Positions 25,401 through 34,500 of a stretch of 64,000 nt of DNA are shown one piece after another; position 1 is the stretch's first letter, and each line of letters starts with the position of its first letter. The notes under the pieces are model-generated. The model made no database searches. It saw only the letters and a list, made by a program, of their open reading frames with translations, and was not told the DNA's origin. The DNA is from Diospyros lotus. Taxonomy: Eukaryota; Streptophyta; Magnoliopsida; Ericales; Ebenaceae. The translations under genes were made by a program, and so were the position numbers. The stretch spans positions 31,033,310-31,097,309 of the forward strand of contig NC_068352.1 in the NCBI RefSeq assembly GCF_014633365.1. Reading direction: 5' to 3'.

Positions 25401-28400
25401 GTAACGGAGGAACCGGTGGAATTGGAGGGAGAGGACAATAGGGAGATCTCATTACATGCCCTCAAGGGGCTAGCCAATAATAAGATTATAAAAGTTGAGT
25501 GTAAGGTGCATGAGTGTAGCATTATGATTTTAATTGATAGTGGAAGTATCCATAGTTTCTTGGATGAAAATACGGCTAAGAAGCTCAATTGTAGACTCAC
25601 GGGGACCCAGCCATTGATAGTCACTATTGCCAATGGCAATAAAGTGTTGAGTAAATCAACTTGTGCAGGGTTTTGCTGGGAGATGCAAGGGGAATTGTTT
25701 GAGGCCGACCTAAGGCTTCTTAAGTTGGGGGGCTATGATGTGGCGCTAAGGGTGAATTAGATGAAAAAGGGGAGCCCCATAAGCTTTGATTTCAATTGAA
25801 TGGAAGTGACTTTGGAGAAGGAGGGTAAGAAGTTGATGCTTACAGGTAGTAAGGAAACAGGGACTTGTAAGATGATTATGGGGAAGAAGCTTCACAAGAT
25901 GTTCAACAGAAAATGGGCCCTAGTTGCCCAGCTATTTTCCATCCAAACTAGCCATCAACACCCTAGATCAGAGTAAATTGGAGGTACATCACTTACACCT
26001 ACTTAATATGCTTTTGGCTGAATTTGAGGATCTCTTTGTAGATACTAATTGCCTACCACCTAAGCAATCCTTTGATCATTCCATCAATCTCAAACCCAAC
26101 TTAGAACCCATCAATGTTAGATCCTATAGATACCCCTTAAGCCAGAAAACAGAGATTGAAAAGATGGTTAAGAAGATGTTGCACAAATTCTTAATCAAGC
26201 CAAAGCCCTTATGCATCCCCTATCCTACTTGTCAAGAAAAAGGATGGATCATGGCGTTTTTGTGTTGATTATCGTCAACTCAATGCCCTGACTGTTAAGG
26301 ACAAGTTTCCTGTACCTATCATTGAAGATTTGCTAGATGAATGCCACAATCTTTTCTAAACTAGACCTATGTTTAGGGTATCATCAAATTTGCATGAAAC
26401 CTTATGATATTCCCAAAACAACTTTCAAAACCCATCATGGCCACTATGAGTTCTTGGTGATGCTATTCAAGCTCACTAATGCCCCAGCCACCTTTCAATC
26501 CCTAATGAACTAAGTCTTTGAACCCTTCCTACGCCAATTCATTGTGGTTTTCTTTGATGACATATTGGCATACAACCAAACTTTTAGCCAGCCTCTAGAC
26601 CAGCTAAGGACTGCATTTGAGATTCTTAGGTCTAATCAATTGTATGTTAAGAGGTCAAAATGTGCTTTCGGTCAAAGACCAGTGGAATATCTTGGGCATG
26701 TAATTTCTAATGCAGGGGTGAGTATCGACCCAAGGAAGGTGGCAGCCATGGGGGCATGGTCGAGGCCTACTAACATTAAGGCCTTGAGAGGTTTTTTGGA
26801 GTTGACCGAGTACTACAGAAGGTTTGTGAAATATTATGGGATCATAAGTAGGCCTCTGATAGAATTGTTGAAGAAAGAGGAGTTTAAGTGGGGTTCAGAA
26901 GCAGAGAAGGCTTTTGTATAGCTGAAGGAGGCTATGAGCAGGGCACTAGTAATGGGATTACCAGATTTTGGTAAACCCTTCGTATTGGAAATCGATGCTT
27001 GCAACACTTGGGTAGGAGTATTGTTGATGCAAGAAAGGAGGCCCTTGGCATATCTCAACCAAGCCTTGTCCCCTAGACATTTGGGGTTAAGTATCTATGA
27101 AAAAGAGTTATTGGCAGTTTTGATGGTGGTAGAGAAATGGAGACACTACTTGGAAGGGAGTCAATTCATAATTAGGACAGATCAGGAGAGCCTAAAGTTC
27201 TTTCTATAACAAAGACTCCATATGCACCTCCAAAGGAAATGAATGGTTAAACTAATGGGTTTAGATTACGTCATACAATATAGGAAGGGAAAAAAGAATG
27301 TAGCGGCTAATGCATTGCCTAGGTGCCATGAGGAGGGGTTCTCAATTGCTATTACAGTCATAACTCCTAATTGGTATCAGGAGGTAGTAGCCAGCTATGA
27401 ATGAGATGAGAAGATTAAAGAGTTATTGGAGCAACTAGTGTTGGACTCCAATGGGAAGCTCGGGTATTCACTTAATCGAGGGGTGATCCGATATAATGGG
27501 AGGTTGATGATCGAGAACTGTGAGGCACTCAAGAAGGAGATACTACACTCACTCCATGAATCCCCCTTTGGGGGACACTTGGGAATCCAAAACATTATAA
27601 GGTGAAACAACTTTTCTATTAGCCCTAGCTCAAGAGGTTTGTAATAGAATTTGTGATGGCTTGTGACACGTGCAAAAGATGCAAGTATGAGATAGTGGCT
27701 CAACCAGGCTTGTTACAACCTTTGCCTATACTTGCATAGGCGTGGGAGAGTGTGACAATGGACTTTATAGAGGGGTTGCCTAAATCTGAAGGAAAAGACT
27801 GCATTGTGGTGGTGGTGGATCGGTTCACAAAGTTTGCATATTTTTTAGGCCTTACTCACCTCTATACCACGCAGGAAGTGTCAAGAAATTTTTTGGATTA
27901 AGTGGTGAAATTGCATAGGGTTCCCAAATCAATAATCTTAGACAAGGATAAAATATTTACCAGTTTGTTTTGGTAGGAGTTAATACAGTCAAAATGTCTA
28001 CGACCTACCATCTTCAAACAAATGGCCAAACCGAGAGAGTGAATCAGTGTTTGGAGAGTTACCTATGCTACCTATGCTTCCTACACCCAAAAGGCTAGCA
28101 CAAGTGGATATCACTTGCACAGTGGTGGTACAATTCCAGTCACCATAGCTCGCTCAAAAGGTCCCTGTTAGAGACTTTGTTTGGCTACAAACCCCACTAC
28201 TTCCTGTAGTGGGGGAGCAGGAGGCTAACTTGGAAAAGAGGCAAGGGGTCCTACAACAACTTAAGGAAGAGCTGGCAATGGCTCAAAATCGCATGAAACA
28301 ATTTGCGGATAGAAGGAGAAGCGAAATAGATTTCAATGTAGGGGAGGAAGTGTACCTGAAGCTCAGACTAACTCATCTAGTGACCAAGTTGGGTCCAAGG

Positions 28401-31400
28401 TATTACGGGCCATATCCTATAGTGACTAAAATTGGGAATGTGGCGTATAAACTATCGTTGCTAGAAGATTCGTGAATTCACCCTGTCTTCCATGTCTCTT
28501 TGCTCAAGAGATCAGTGGGAGCACAACCAGTGAATTCTATGTTATCACAACTCTCTAAGGAAGTTGATGTCACTGCGGAGCCAAGTGTTGTATTAGACCG
28601 GAGAGTCATATATACAAACATGGAGCCCCTATCATACAAGTATTGGTAAAATGGTCTGACCTTTGCCATGACAATAATACTTGAGAGTATTTGCCTAATT
28701 TACTCAGACAATTTCCTCAAGTGGCCACCTACTCAACATTTCTCGAGGACAAGAAAATTTTCAAGCGGGGGGAAATTTGTCACGCTCTAAATACTTAGGG
28801 GGGGAGGCCTACATGTGCAAGTGGTTAGCCCACATGTGCAAGTAGTTATAGAAGTGGTTAGCTGATTCTAGAAGGGGACCATATGTAAATTGTGATCTCA
28901 GTTTTGGCGGGATGAAAGTGCGGGATCCAATATATAAGGGGACCCAATCCCATCTGCTTGAGGCATCAAGAAATTGAATCCTAATTCAATCTGAATTTGT
29001 CCCTCAATTCTCTCTCTCATCTTGCTCTCTCTCTGTTCTCTCAATTCCCTTACTAAATTCTATCTGATCATACTGATCGGAGGGAAGTTTGGCGTCAGAT
29101 CAGTGATCTGAGAGTTGTGTGGCTTCCGCTCATGTTCTTCAACAACAATACTTCGAGAATATGTTTGAGAAATATAATAAAGGCAATTTGGTGGCCCTCT
29201 TTTAGAAATGAAGGCAGATTACTATATGGAAATAGTTCCTTTTTGAACTGATGAAAGCATTTTTGGCCGTTGCATTCAACAGGTGATCCATTTTATCTCT
29301 TTGATCCCTGTTTGACTTTTTCTCAGAATTCAATTGGACTTGTACGCTCTTACTGTTTGTTGTATTTTGTTGATATGTGCCATAATTCTTAATAGCAGAA
29401 AGATTTTAGCTTTGCTGTTTCCCAGAAGAAAGGGAAGAAAAAGAGGAGGGGGGGGGGGCTGAACAGAGAGCGATGAATGAAGTCAAGTTTGTGCATACTG
29501 CTGGTTACTGGCTTTTGTGACATTTGAGATCCAGTTTCTTTCTCTCTTATTATTATTTTTTATTTTTTGCTTTGTTTTTCTCAAGCCACGTCATCAATCC
29601 CACCTAGTGGGATTAAGGTTTGGGATTGTTGTTGTTGTTTGTCCATGAGAAAGTGATTTATAAAAGAGAGATGCCTTAAGACCGGATACCCTGTACAAAA
29701 GAGGAGCTAAGCGCTAAAACTTAGTCTTGTCTGAGATTGTGTACACACACCTTGTTATGAGTTTTGGAGTAGCTACCAGATATTGTTTGGTAAATGGTAG
29801 GTTTTTTTCTAGCTTTACTAGAGATATTCCCACCCGAGCTTTTCCCAACAATGGAAATTGGCATAAATTTAGGGTAGAAAACAATTTAAGGGAATTTTTT
29901 TTTGACTTTTAGTGAAATCTAGCTTTACTAGAGATATTCCCACCCGAGCTTTTCCCAACAATGGAAATTGGCATAAATTTAGGGTAGAAAACAATTTAAG
30001 GGAATTTTTTTTGACTTTTAGTGAAATTCATGAATTTAACCTAAGTCATGTGTTCTTCCCCCTTTCACCTTCTCGTGGGGCCTTTTCTAATGGTCTGGTA
30101 ACTTCTCTTGTTGATGAGTATAATGTTAAAATGATGGCTTCTGTGAGAAATTTTCATGTTGCTTCTGTTTCTTTCTCCATTCTGAATGTAATCATATCAT
30201 ACTCTTCTACTTCCTGTCTGGGATGGTCGCCTTAATCTTTTGTTGACAATCAAGCTTATTTTCTTTGGTTGAGGTTCAATTGTGTTTTATATTATTGAGG
30301 AATCAAAACTTGCAACCTTGGAAGAATATTTTTTCCTCTTTCACCAAAGCTGATAAATTGTTGTATTTCAATCTGATTTTATATCACAGGAAAAGTCATC
30401 AACACCTTCACGTGATGATGATTACTTGCATCACCGGGATGAGCGTTCTGCGGTAAGAGGATCTCCTTTCTCACATAGAGATCCTAGAATGCGTCAACCT
30501 AGTCCGGACCCTTATTATCCTGAAAATTCCAAGATGAGTGACAAAAATGCAGAACGGCCAAGTGAGGTCTTATGGGTTGGGTTTCCAGCATTGTTGAAGG
30601 TAGATGAAGTAATTTTAAGGAAGGCCTTTTCACCATTTGGTGATATTGAGAAGATTACTTCCTTCCCGGGTCGTAGTTATGCATTTGTTCGCTTCAAAAA
30701 TTTGGGGGCAGCCTGCAGGGCAAAAGAAACCCTCCAAGGGAAATTATTTGGTAATCCTCGAGTACATATTTGTTTTGCAAAGAGTGATTCTGGCTCATCC
30801 AACAGTGGAAGAAACTCACTGAATGCCCCTTCCTCCCCACGTTACAAGTCATATGGCCATGCTCGATCATCTGAGAACTTACGGCAGGAGCGAGATTATG
30901 GGAGCTTTGCTGGAGAACCAGCCATGAAGTCTCATTTTATATCTGATATGGAGTCTGGGGATCCTGATGTGAATTTTGGCCGGAAGGGCAGTTTGAGGAC
31001 AAGTGTGGGTGGTGCATTTGAACAGAGGAGGTTCCAGGATCTTGAGCCTGAGCTAGGGCTACCTGACCATATGTATGAACGTTGCAGTAGTCCTACAAGA
31101 GACAGAAGTGCTCACTTCCGTGATTTCTCTCCTCAGCAGTTCCCCCGAAAAGGACCATTTTATGATGATTCTTGGGATTTGCCAGAAGAAGCCTTGCTCT
31201 TTCATGGAGCTAAGAAGCTAAAAACTGGCTCCTTACCCCCTGATGATGAACTTCCAGAATATCCTTTGTCTGGTCCAGATCAAGGAAAACATGTTTTCCC
31301 TAGGATGTTCTCTGATTTTCCTCAGTCTGAGGCTCCTGATAAAAGTTTTGAGTCTGGACCTTATGGGTACAAACAAATTCCTGATCATGCAATGAATTTA

Positions 31401-33297
31401 ATCCAACCATATAGGGAACGGAGTGAACAATGGAATGCATCTCATGATAGCTTCCAGGCCGGATCAACTGGTTCATTGCCTCCAAATCCTGTTGATTGGA
31501 AAAGATTAACTCCCGAATCACAACAGCCTTCTTTAAGTAAAGAGTGGAAATGGGAAGGGACAATAGCAAAGGGAGGCACTCCCATCTGTCGAGCTCGCTG
31601 TTTTCCTGTGGGCAAAGTAATCGACATGTTGTTGTAAGTTTAAAACTCATCTTTAAATGTGACCTTCAGGAAGGACAGGATTAGTGCTATGTGTCCCCTT
31701 CAAGATTTAACATAAAAGCTAATTACATGAGTGATATTAGATTAACCTGCTTCTGTCTATCCGTGGGACCTACATATTAGATTAACCTTAAAATCTTCCC
31801 ATGGCTATGTTGATTTATAATTTATTTTTGCCTATTAAAATATAATCTCTCTCATCATAGGGGCACTTAGCGTAAATCATCGTATGCTAATACCAACCCA
31901 CTACAATTACATTCACTTTTTGGCATATGAGGGTACGAAATAAAACTTCAAACAGAAATTCACTTCAGGCCTTTTTGAAATGTCTAGAAAACATGAGAAG
32001 TAAAATATCATTGAATATCTGATTTCATTCACATGTGAAAGAATTTTGTTCATCTTGGATATTGAAACTTACAGATCTACTTTTGTGCTGCAGGCCTGAA
32101 TTCATAGATTGCACTGCGAGGACTGGTTTAGACATGCTTGCGAAGCATTACTATCAAGCTTCTGGTGCCTGGGTGGTGTTCTTTGTTCCAGAAAGTGATG
32201 CTGACATGGCATTTTACAATGAATTTATGCATTATCTGGAGGAAAAGCAGCGAGCAGCAGTCGCTAAGTTGGATGAAAGAACTACCTTGTTTCTTGTACC
32301 CCCTTCAGAATTCTCAGAGAAAGTACTTAAGGTTCCAGGGAAGTTGAGCATTTCCGGTGTCATTCTAAGGTTAGATAATCCTGGTGCCAATGTGGATTCT
32401 TCTTTTCCCCATCCCCACGACATAAACGATACTAAGGTCATGCCCTATCACGGCGATACGTCATATCCAAAACCAGCTTCACCTTCGGGACCTTATCCCT
32501 CAGTGCCGTCTTTCCCCAATCTGGGAAAGTCTGCGGTGAATTTATCTTATCAAGGAAATTTGGCAGCGGCATCACCTGCATCCCTTTCAGGCTCTGCTCA
32601 TGCTTCTGCAGGCATGCCTGAGACCAGCAATGAGAACAGGTTCGATTATATGCTTAATCAGCGAAACCAGGGTGTTGCACCAAACTGGATTCCTCAGCAT
32701 CTGCAGAACTCAAATTCCGGTGCTAGAAATATGGCACTACAAGCGTCCAATGCAGCCGCTGATCCTGCTGTGGTGGAGGGATATAACGCGGGCATGCCTA
32801 GGACTCTGCATGAAACGAGTAGCTACAGTACTGGAGTATCAGGTTTCCCGTTAGCTGGGAGCAGCAAGTTACCCCATCAGGAGCCCAAGCCTCCAGGTCC
32901 TTCATCTATGCCTGTCTCAGCCCTTCAATCGGAACAGCTTGCACAATTGGCATCGTCGCTTCTTGGGCACGCGGCGCAGACAGGGAAAGATTTTAGGCCA
33001 CCGAGCACCACGAATCATTCTGAAAGCTCTTACAGGGCTGCTGCTCAGAACTATGGTTTCCCGAATAACCAGGTGCATTCTGAGCCTCCGTCACCTCAGT
33101 TTGGTCAAGTGCAGCTGCAGCAGCCGGGATCTAATAATGTGCCTCAAAGAGAGTTTCAGACAGCTCCTCAGGGGAACACGCAGCTTCAAAGCTCTGGCGC
33201 GCAAGATGACGAGGCGGATCCCCAGAAACGCCTGCAGGCAACGCTACAGCTGGCCGCGGCTCTGCTTCAGCAAATCCAACAGGGGAAAGGGAATTAA
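10450..33297 (+). CDS. FPA-like: FPA-like SPEN-family RNA-binding protein (2 RRMs + SPOC), spliced gene
   Basis: Proposed coding exons are ATG at 10450-10452, then 11083-11421, 30390-31633 and 32094-33297, in frame, giving about 929 residues. Domains: RRM1 about 42-114, RRM2 about 174-246, SPOC about 499-626, then a Q/S/P/A-rich tail ending [16 protein letters not shown]. The RS-like N terminus is rich in SRE/SRD. This is the layout of plant SPEN proteins annotated as flowering time control protein FPA or FPA-like. In Arabidopsis, FPA is a nuclear protein that promotes proximal mRNA 3'-end formation and represses FLC. Arabidopsis FPA has three RRMs; this gene shows two, so it may be the paralogous two-RRM type rather than the FPA orthologue. 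Splice joins of exons 2-3 and 3-4 are clear. The first join, and so the start codon, is inference. Confidence 0.85.
11083..11421 (+). CDS. FPA-like: FPA-like exon 2: RS-rich N terminus and RRM1
   Basis: The acceptor is TTTTGTAG at 11075-11082, and an in-frame TAG immediately precedes the exon, so the start codon must come from an upstream exon. The exon encodes 113 codons: an Arg/Ser/Asp-rich segment ([17 protein letters not shown]), then RRM1 with RNP2 as HIWVGN and RNP1 as GRSYAFINF. It ends FAKA in phase 0 before GTTAGT. If the donor is not used, the frame runs on into the intron and stops at 11578-11580, adding about 52 hydrophobic or basic residues. Confidence 0.85.
18780..19075. repeat. 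LTR-like fragment, copy A
   Basis: A G/A-rich stretch that shares ordered words with 21296-21560: AAGAACAGAAGG/AAGAACAGAAAG, AATTGGACA, GGGGGAG, AGAGAAATGAG/CAGAAATGAG and CGAGAGGGA. The same strand and similar ends suggest two relics of one retroelement LTR family. No primer site or coding domain is attached. Confidence 0.4.
19165..19685. repeat. Inverted-repeat flanked segment, possible degraded LTR or MITE
   Basis: The word ATATTTTGGCAAATAT at about 19172-19187 recurs inverted (ATATTTGCCAAAATAT) at about 19648-19663. Near 19365-19380, CTTGATACCAAT read on the minus strand resembles a tRNA-iMet primer site (ATTGGTATCAAG), next to TGCAGATACC...CTCCATCA with TG/CA ends. Either a minus-strand LTR relic or a foldback element would fit. 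Low certainty. Confidence 0.25.
19686..20546. other. Intron sequence, nothing recognised
   Basis: Part of the giant intron. No coding domain or clear repeat was found here. Confidence 0.4.
20547..21290. mobile_element. Non-autonomous TIR element with GC-rich tandem-repeat core
   Basis: The left end reads TTATGTTTGGAATGAATC and the reverse complement of the right end reads CCTGTTTGGAAAAAATGG, so the termini are inverted and share TGTTTGGAA. Arms are AT-rich with GAATTC words. The core at about 20817-21110 is GC-rich and holds three diverged copies of a 100-110-bp unit (GAGATTGG..., AGTTTGAAGTGG, GGGAGTGGCTTGCAATC). The core is open on both strands. The minus frame (20761-21189, 142 codons) shows a matching three-fold peptide repeat (CHFKLxPPIS ... 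CKPLPP). I regard this as repeat-derived, not a gene. Confidence 0.5.
21296..21560. repeat. LTR-like fragment, copy B
   Basis: Second copy of the G/A-rich unit at 18780-19075, same strand, about 2.5 kb away. It directly abuts the right terminus of the TIR element, suggesting nested insertion. It has a TAGCTAGGGTTTAGCC start and an AATTCAAG...CCCATTTG tail. Confidence 0.4.
21660..21755. repeat. Second copy of the TIR element terminus
   Basis: The stretch from GGAATTGGTAATGAA to TTTTTTCCAAACAGGGG repeats the right terminus seen at about 21225-21290. It is preceded by TTTCATTCCAAGCATAA, similar to the inverted left terminus. This may be a very short internally deleted member of the same family. 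Confidence 0.45.
21756..23772. other. Intron sequence, no gene recognised
   Basis: Part of the giant intron between the TIR fragments and the chromovirus. Contains GT and CT simple repeats (about 22603-22620 and 23706-23720). No coding domain seen. Confidence 0.4.
23773..23777 (+). repeat. Target-site duplication (GTTGT), left copy
   Basis: GTTGT immediately before the 5' LTR is repeated exactly at 29114-29118, after the 3' LTR. Five base pairs is the usual duplication size for Ty3/gypsy integrases. Confidence 0.75.
23778..24136 (+). repeat. 5' LTR of the chromovirus
   Basis: Begins TGTCATGCTC and ends TTGACA, 359 bp. It contains a TATA-like CAATATATAAGGACC that probably served as the LTR promoter, and a CT-rich stretch downstream. 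A run of 15 G at 23797-23811 is 7 G in the 3' LTR. Confidence 0.85.
24634..25350 (+). pseudogene. Chromovirus gag remnant (capsid and zinc knuckle)
   Basis: Capsid-like sequence in two frames: [20 protein letters not shown] at the start, then a frameshift near 24780 into a frame carrying [14 protein letters not shown] and ESARL. A CCHC zinc knuckle (CFKCGG, stop, YFPGHQC) lies at about 25304-25345 with an in-frame TAG between its second Cys and its His. The product would be the retroelement's particle protein; here it is broken. Confidence 0.75.
25362..25760 (+). pseudogene. Chromovirus aspartic protease remnant
   Basis: Open for 132 codons with the active-site motif [11 protein letters not shown] (DSG form) and a downstream flap-like stretch. 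This domain normally frees gag and pol products. The frame ends in TAG at 25758-25760, before the reverse transcriptase. Confidence 0.75.
25924..27209 (+). pseudogene. Chromovirus reverse transcriptase and RNase H remnant
   Basis: Successive frames show the RT N terminus ([20 protein letters not shown]), then [20 protein letters not shown] in another frame, then the catalytic FFDDILAYN at about 26550, the thumb region ([15 protein letters not shown]), and RNase H ([15 protein letters not shown] and [19 protein letters not shown]). Stops at about 26357, 26512 and 26919 and a frameshift near 26235 break the frame. The FDD catalytic triplet itself is still present. Confidence 0.85.
27210..28770 (+). 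pseudogene. Chromovirus integrase and chromodomain remnant
   Basis: Recognisable pieces are the zinc-binding part (GGHLGIQN, then ACDTCKRCK), the catalytic core ([45 protein letters not shown]), the C-terminal region ([35 protein letters not shown]) and a terminal segment with WSDL...[11 protein letters not shown] that fits a chromodomain. In plant chromoviruses this domain is thought to steer integration to particular chromatin. Several stops and frame changes. Confidence 0.75.
28778..29113 (+). repeat. 3' LTR of the chromovirus
   Basis: Begins TGTCACGCTC, 336 bp, and ends CTGAGA where the sister LTR has TTGACA, so the usual CA end is mutated to GA. Many substitutions and indels separate it from the 5' LTR, so the insertion is old. 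Confidence 0.85.
29114..29118 (+). repeat. Target-site duplication (GTTGT), right copy
   Basis: Exact match to 23773-23777. Confidence 0.75.
29119..29807. other. Intron sequence between chromovirus and tandem duplication
   Basis: No coding domain. Contains a G run at about 29449-29458 and a short GTT repeat near 29625-29640. Confidence 0.4.
29808..30027 (+). repeat. Recent 110-bp direct tandem duplication
   Basis: The block starting TCTAGCTTTACTAGAG at 29808 repeats at 29918 with the only visible difference in a T run (9 versus 8). Near-identity implies a recent event compared with the rest of the intron. It lies about 360 bp upstream of the acceptor used for the RRM2 exon. Confidence 0.85.
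30390..31633 (+). CDS. FPA-like: FPA-like exon 3: RRM2, disordered linker, start of SPOC
   Basis: The acceptor ATATCACAG leads to [21 protein letters not shown]2 follows with RNP2 LWVGFP and RNP1 GRSYAFVRF. The middle 250 residues are a charged, Ser/Pro/Asp-rich linker. The exon ends in the SPOC start [20 protein letters not shown] and [10 protein letters not shown], with donor GTAAGT at 31634. The exon is read continuously without stops; the TAA seen at its end belongs to the intron. Confidence 0.9.
31634..32093 (+). other. FPA-like intron 3 (460 bp)
   Basis: GTAAGTTT donor and TTTTGTGCTGCAG acceptor. It splits a Leu codon inside the SPOC domain. No other feature seen. Confidence 0.85.
32094..33297 (+). 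CDS. FPA-like: FPA-like exon 4: rest of SPOC and Q/S/P-rich tail
   Basis: Continues SPOC with [58 protein letters not shown] and [10 protein letters not shown], all conserved in plant SPOC proteins; this fold binds partner peptides, often phosphorylated. After about residue 626 comes a 300-residue disordered tail rich in Ser, Pro, Ala and Gln. The stop TAA is at 33295-33297. Confidence 0.9.
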
Positions 33298-33600
33298 GGA
33301 AAAGCTAGAAAGGTGATGAAATATGATTATGAAATGTAACTTGGTTTGTTTTATTTTAGTGACCTGTTATCTGAAACACCAAGTTTTACCATTTGGATTT
33401 AGAGATCGCTGTTTATAGAACAGAGACGCAAGTCCTTCCTTCCTTCCTTCCTTCCTGCTGTTCTCTTGCATGTTCTTCATTACCATATCTGGCTATATAT
33501 ATTGTCATGTCTGTGAAGCCATCTCTTTACAGCTTAATTTCTATTGACTTGACGCACAACTGAATGATGTATTCTGTATACTCCGTGATTGTTAATTAAG
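33298..33600 (+). promoter_or_regulatory. Probable 3' UTR and end of the FPA-like transcript
   Basis: T-rich sequence after the stop with a TTCC microsatellite at about 33436-33454. I see no perfect AATAAA, which is common in plants. Most of this block (33337-33592) is duplicated at 34160-34500. Confidence 0.4.
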
Positions 33601-34159
33601 ACAGGAATGAACTGCTGGTACTGGTGGTTGCAAATGATAGGGGAGGAGGAAAATGTTTATTTTTACATTTACCTTGAAACCCAAGGAAAGCTTTTCAAAA
33701 AAATTAAGATTACTTTTACAACTAAACAACCCAATTTTCTAACTTTATACTTTAACACGAAAAATATACTTTCTGAATTTTCTTCACGAAATAATGGTCA
33801 CATGTTAACTTAAAAAAAAACTCTTTTTAAGGGAGATAAAAACATTATTATTTTCATTAATGGTCACATTTGAAGTTTAATGAAAACTACCAGATATGTA
33901 ATGGTCATGTTTACTTATCGTGCGGTTAAACTTTTTTAAGTGTCTATAATAATATAATTTCTTGGGGTAAATTACAAAAGAAATGAGCATTTACATTTGT
34001 TACAATTTTAAAATGAATTTTTAATTTTTTTAATTTGTCACGAACTGAACTTTTAGGTTTGTTGTTACAAGAATTTTTAAATTTTACAATTCATTAATTG
34101 AACTTATTAACTTGTTGCAATCATAAAATGTTTTCAAAGGGTCCTTAAATACACTTATA
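33601..34159. other. AT-rich spacer between the duplicated 3' regions
   Basis: No gene or clear repeat seen. Confidence 0.4.
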
Positions 34160-34500
34160 AAACTTAATTTGCTTTGTTTTAGTGACCTATTTTTTATCTT
34201 AATCTGAAGCACCAAGTTTCCCATTTGGTTTTAGAGATTGCTGTCGCTAGAATAGACCGACCAAAGTCTTTCTTTCATTCCTTCCTGCTGTTCTTTCGCA
34301 TGTTGTTGGTTACCATATGGGTATATTTGGCCTTATTTCTAATCTCTCCAAGTGATCACATGTTTCATTTTTCAGTTGCGATGCAATTTCTATATGTTAA
34401 GATTACAGGGTCAGCTTTTCTCCATGCAATCTCTTTACAACTTAATTTGTATTGATGTGACACACAATCAAACATTATATTTTGTTATACTGTTTTGACG
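34160..34500 (+). repeat. Diverged second copy of the FPA-like 3' UTR region
   Basis: Ordered matches to 33337-33592 include TTTTAGTGACCT, CACCAAGTTT, CCATTTGG, TTTAGAGAT, TTCCTGCTGTTCT, GCATGTT, TTACCATAT, ATCTCTTTACA and CTTAATTT. The copy carries about 85 extra bases near 34330-34415. No coding part of the gene accompanies it. Confidence 0.65.

Larger units (their letters stand above)
23778..29113 (+). mobile_element. Ty3/gypsy LTR retrotransposon with chromodomain (chromovirus), decayed
   Basis: A complete 5,336-bp element: LTRs at 23778-24136 and 28778-29113, a degenerate iMet-type primer site after the 5' LTR (TTTGGTATTGGAG), a polypurine tract before the 3' LTR (AAGCGGGGGGAAATT) and an exact 5-bp target duplication. 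Protein order is gag, protease, reverse transcriptase, RNase H, integrase, C-terminal chromodomain-like segment, which is the gypsy order. Many in-frame stops and frameshifts show it cannot make its own proteins. It sits in sense orientation inside the giant intron of the FPA-like gene. Confidence 0.9.
11422..30389 (+). other. Giant intron (18,968 bp) of the FPA-like gene
   Basis: The donor GTTAGT follows FAKA and the acceptor ATATCACAG precedes EKSSTPS. The two sides join in phase 0 into a continuous protein. The intron holds a full-length decayed chromovirus in sense orientation (23778-29113), two LTR-like fragments, a GC-cored TIR element, an end fragment of that element, a 110-bp tandem duplication near the acceptor and simple repeats such as (CTT)n at about 13201-13220. 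From 11581 to about 18700 I see no coding domain, transposon protein or RNA gene; the sequence is of moderate AT content, like old intron. The short open frames in that stretch are not supported. Confidence 0.8.

Noticed and set aside
29727..30235. Two open frames sharing a repeated peptide
   Set aside because: The shared part is the 110-bp tandem duplication; the frames lie within the FPA-like intron and have no recognisable domain.
32138..33316. Frames overlapping the SPOC exon in other phases
   Set aside because: Shadows of the well-supported FPA-like exon.
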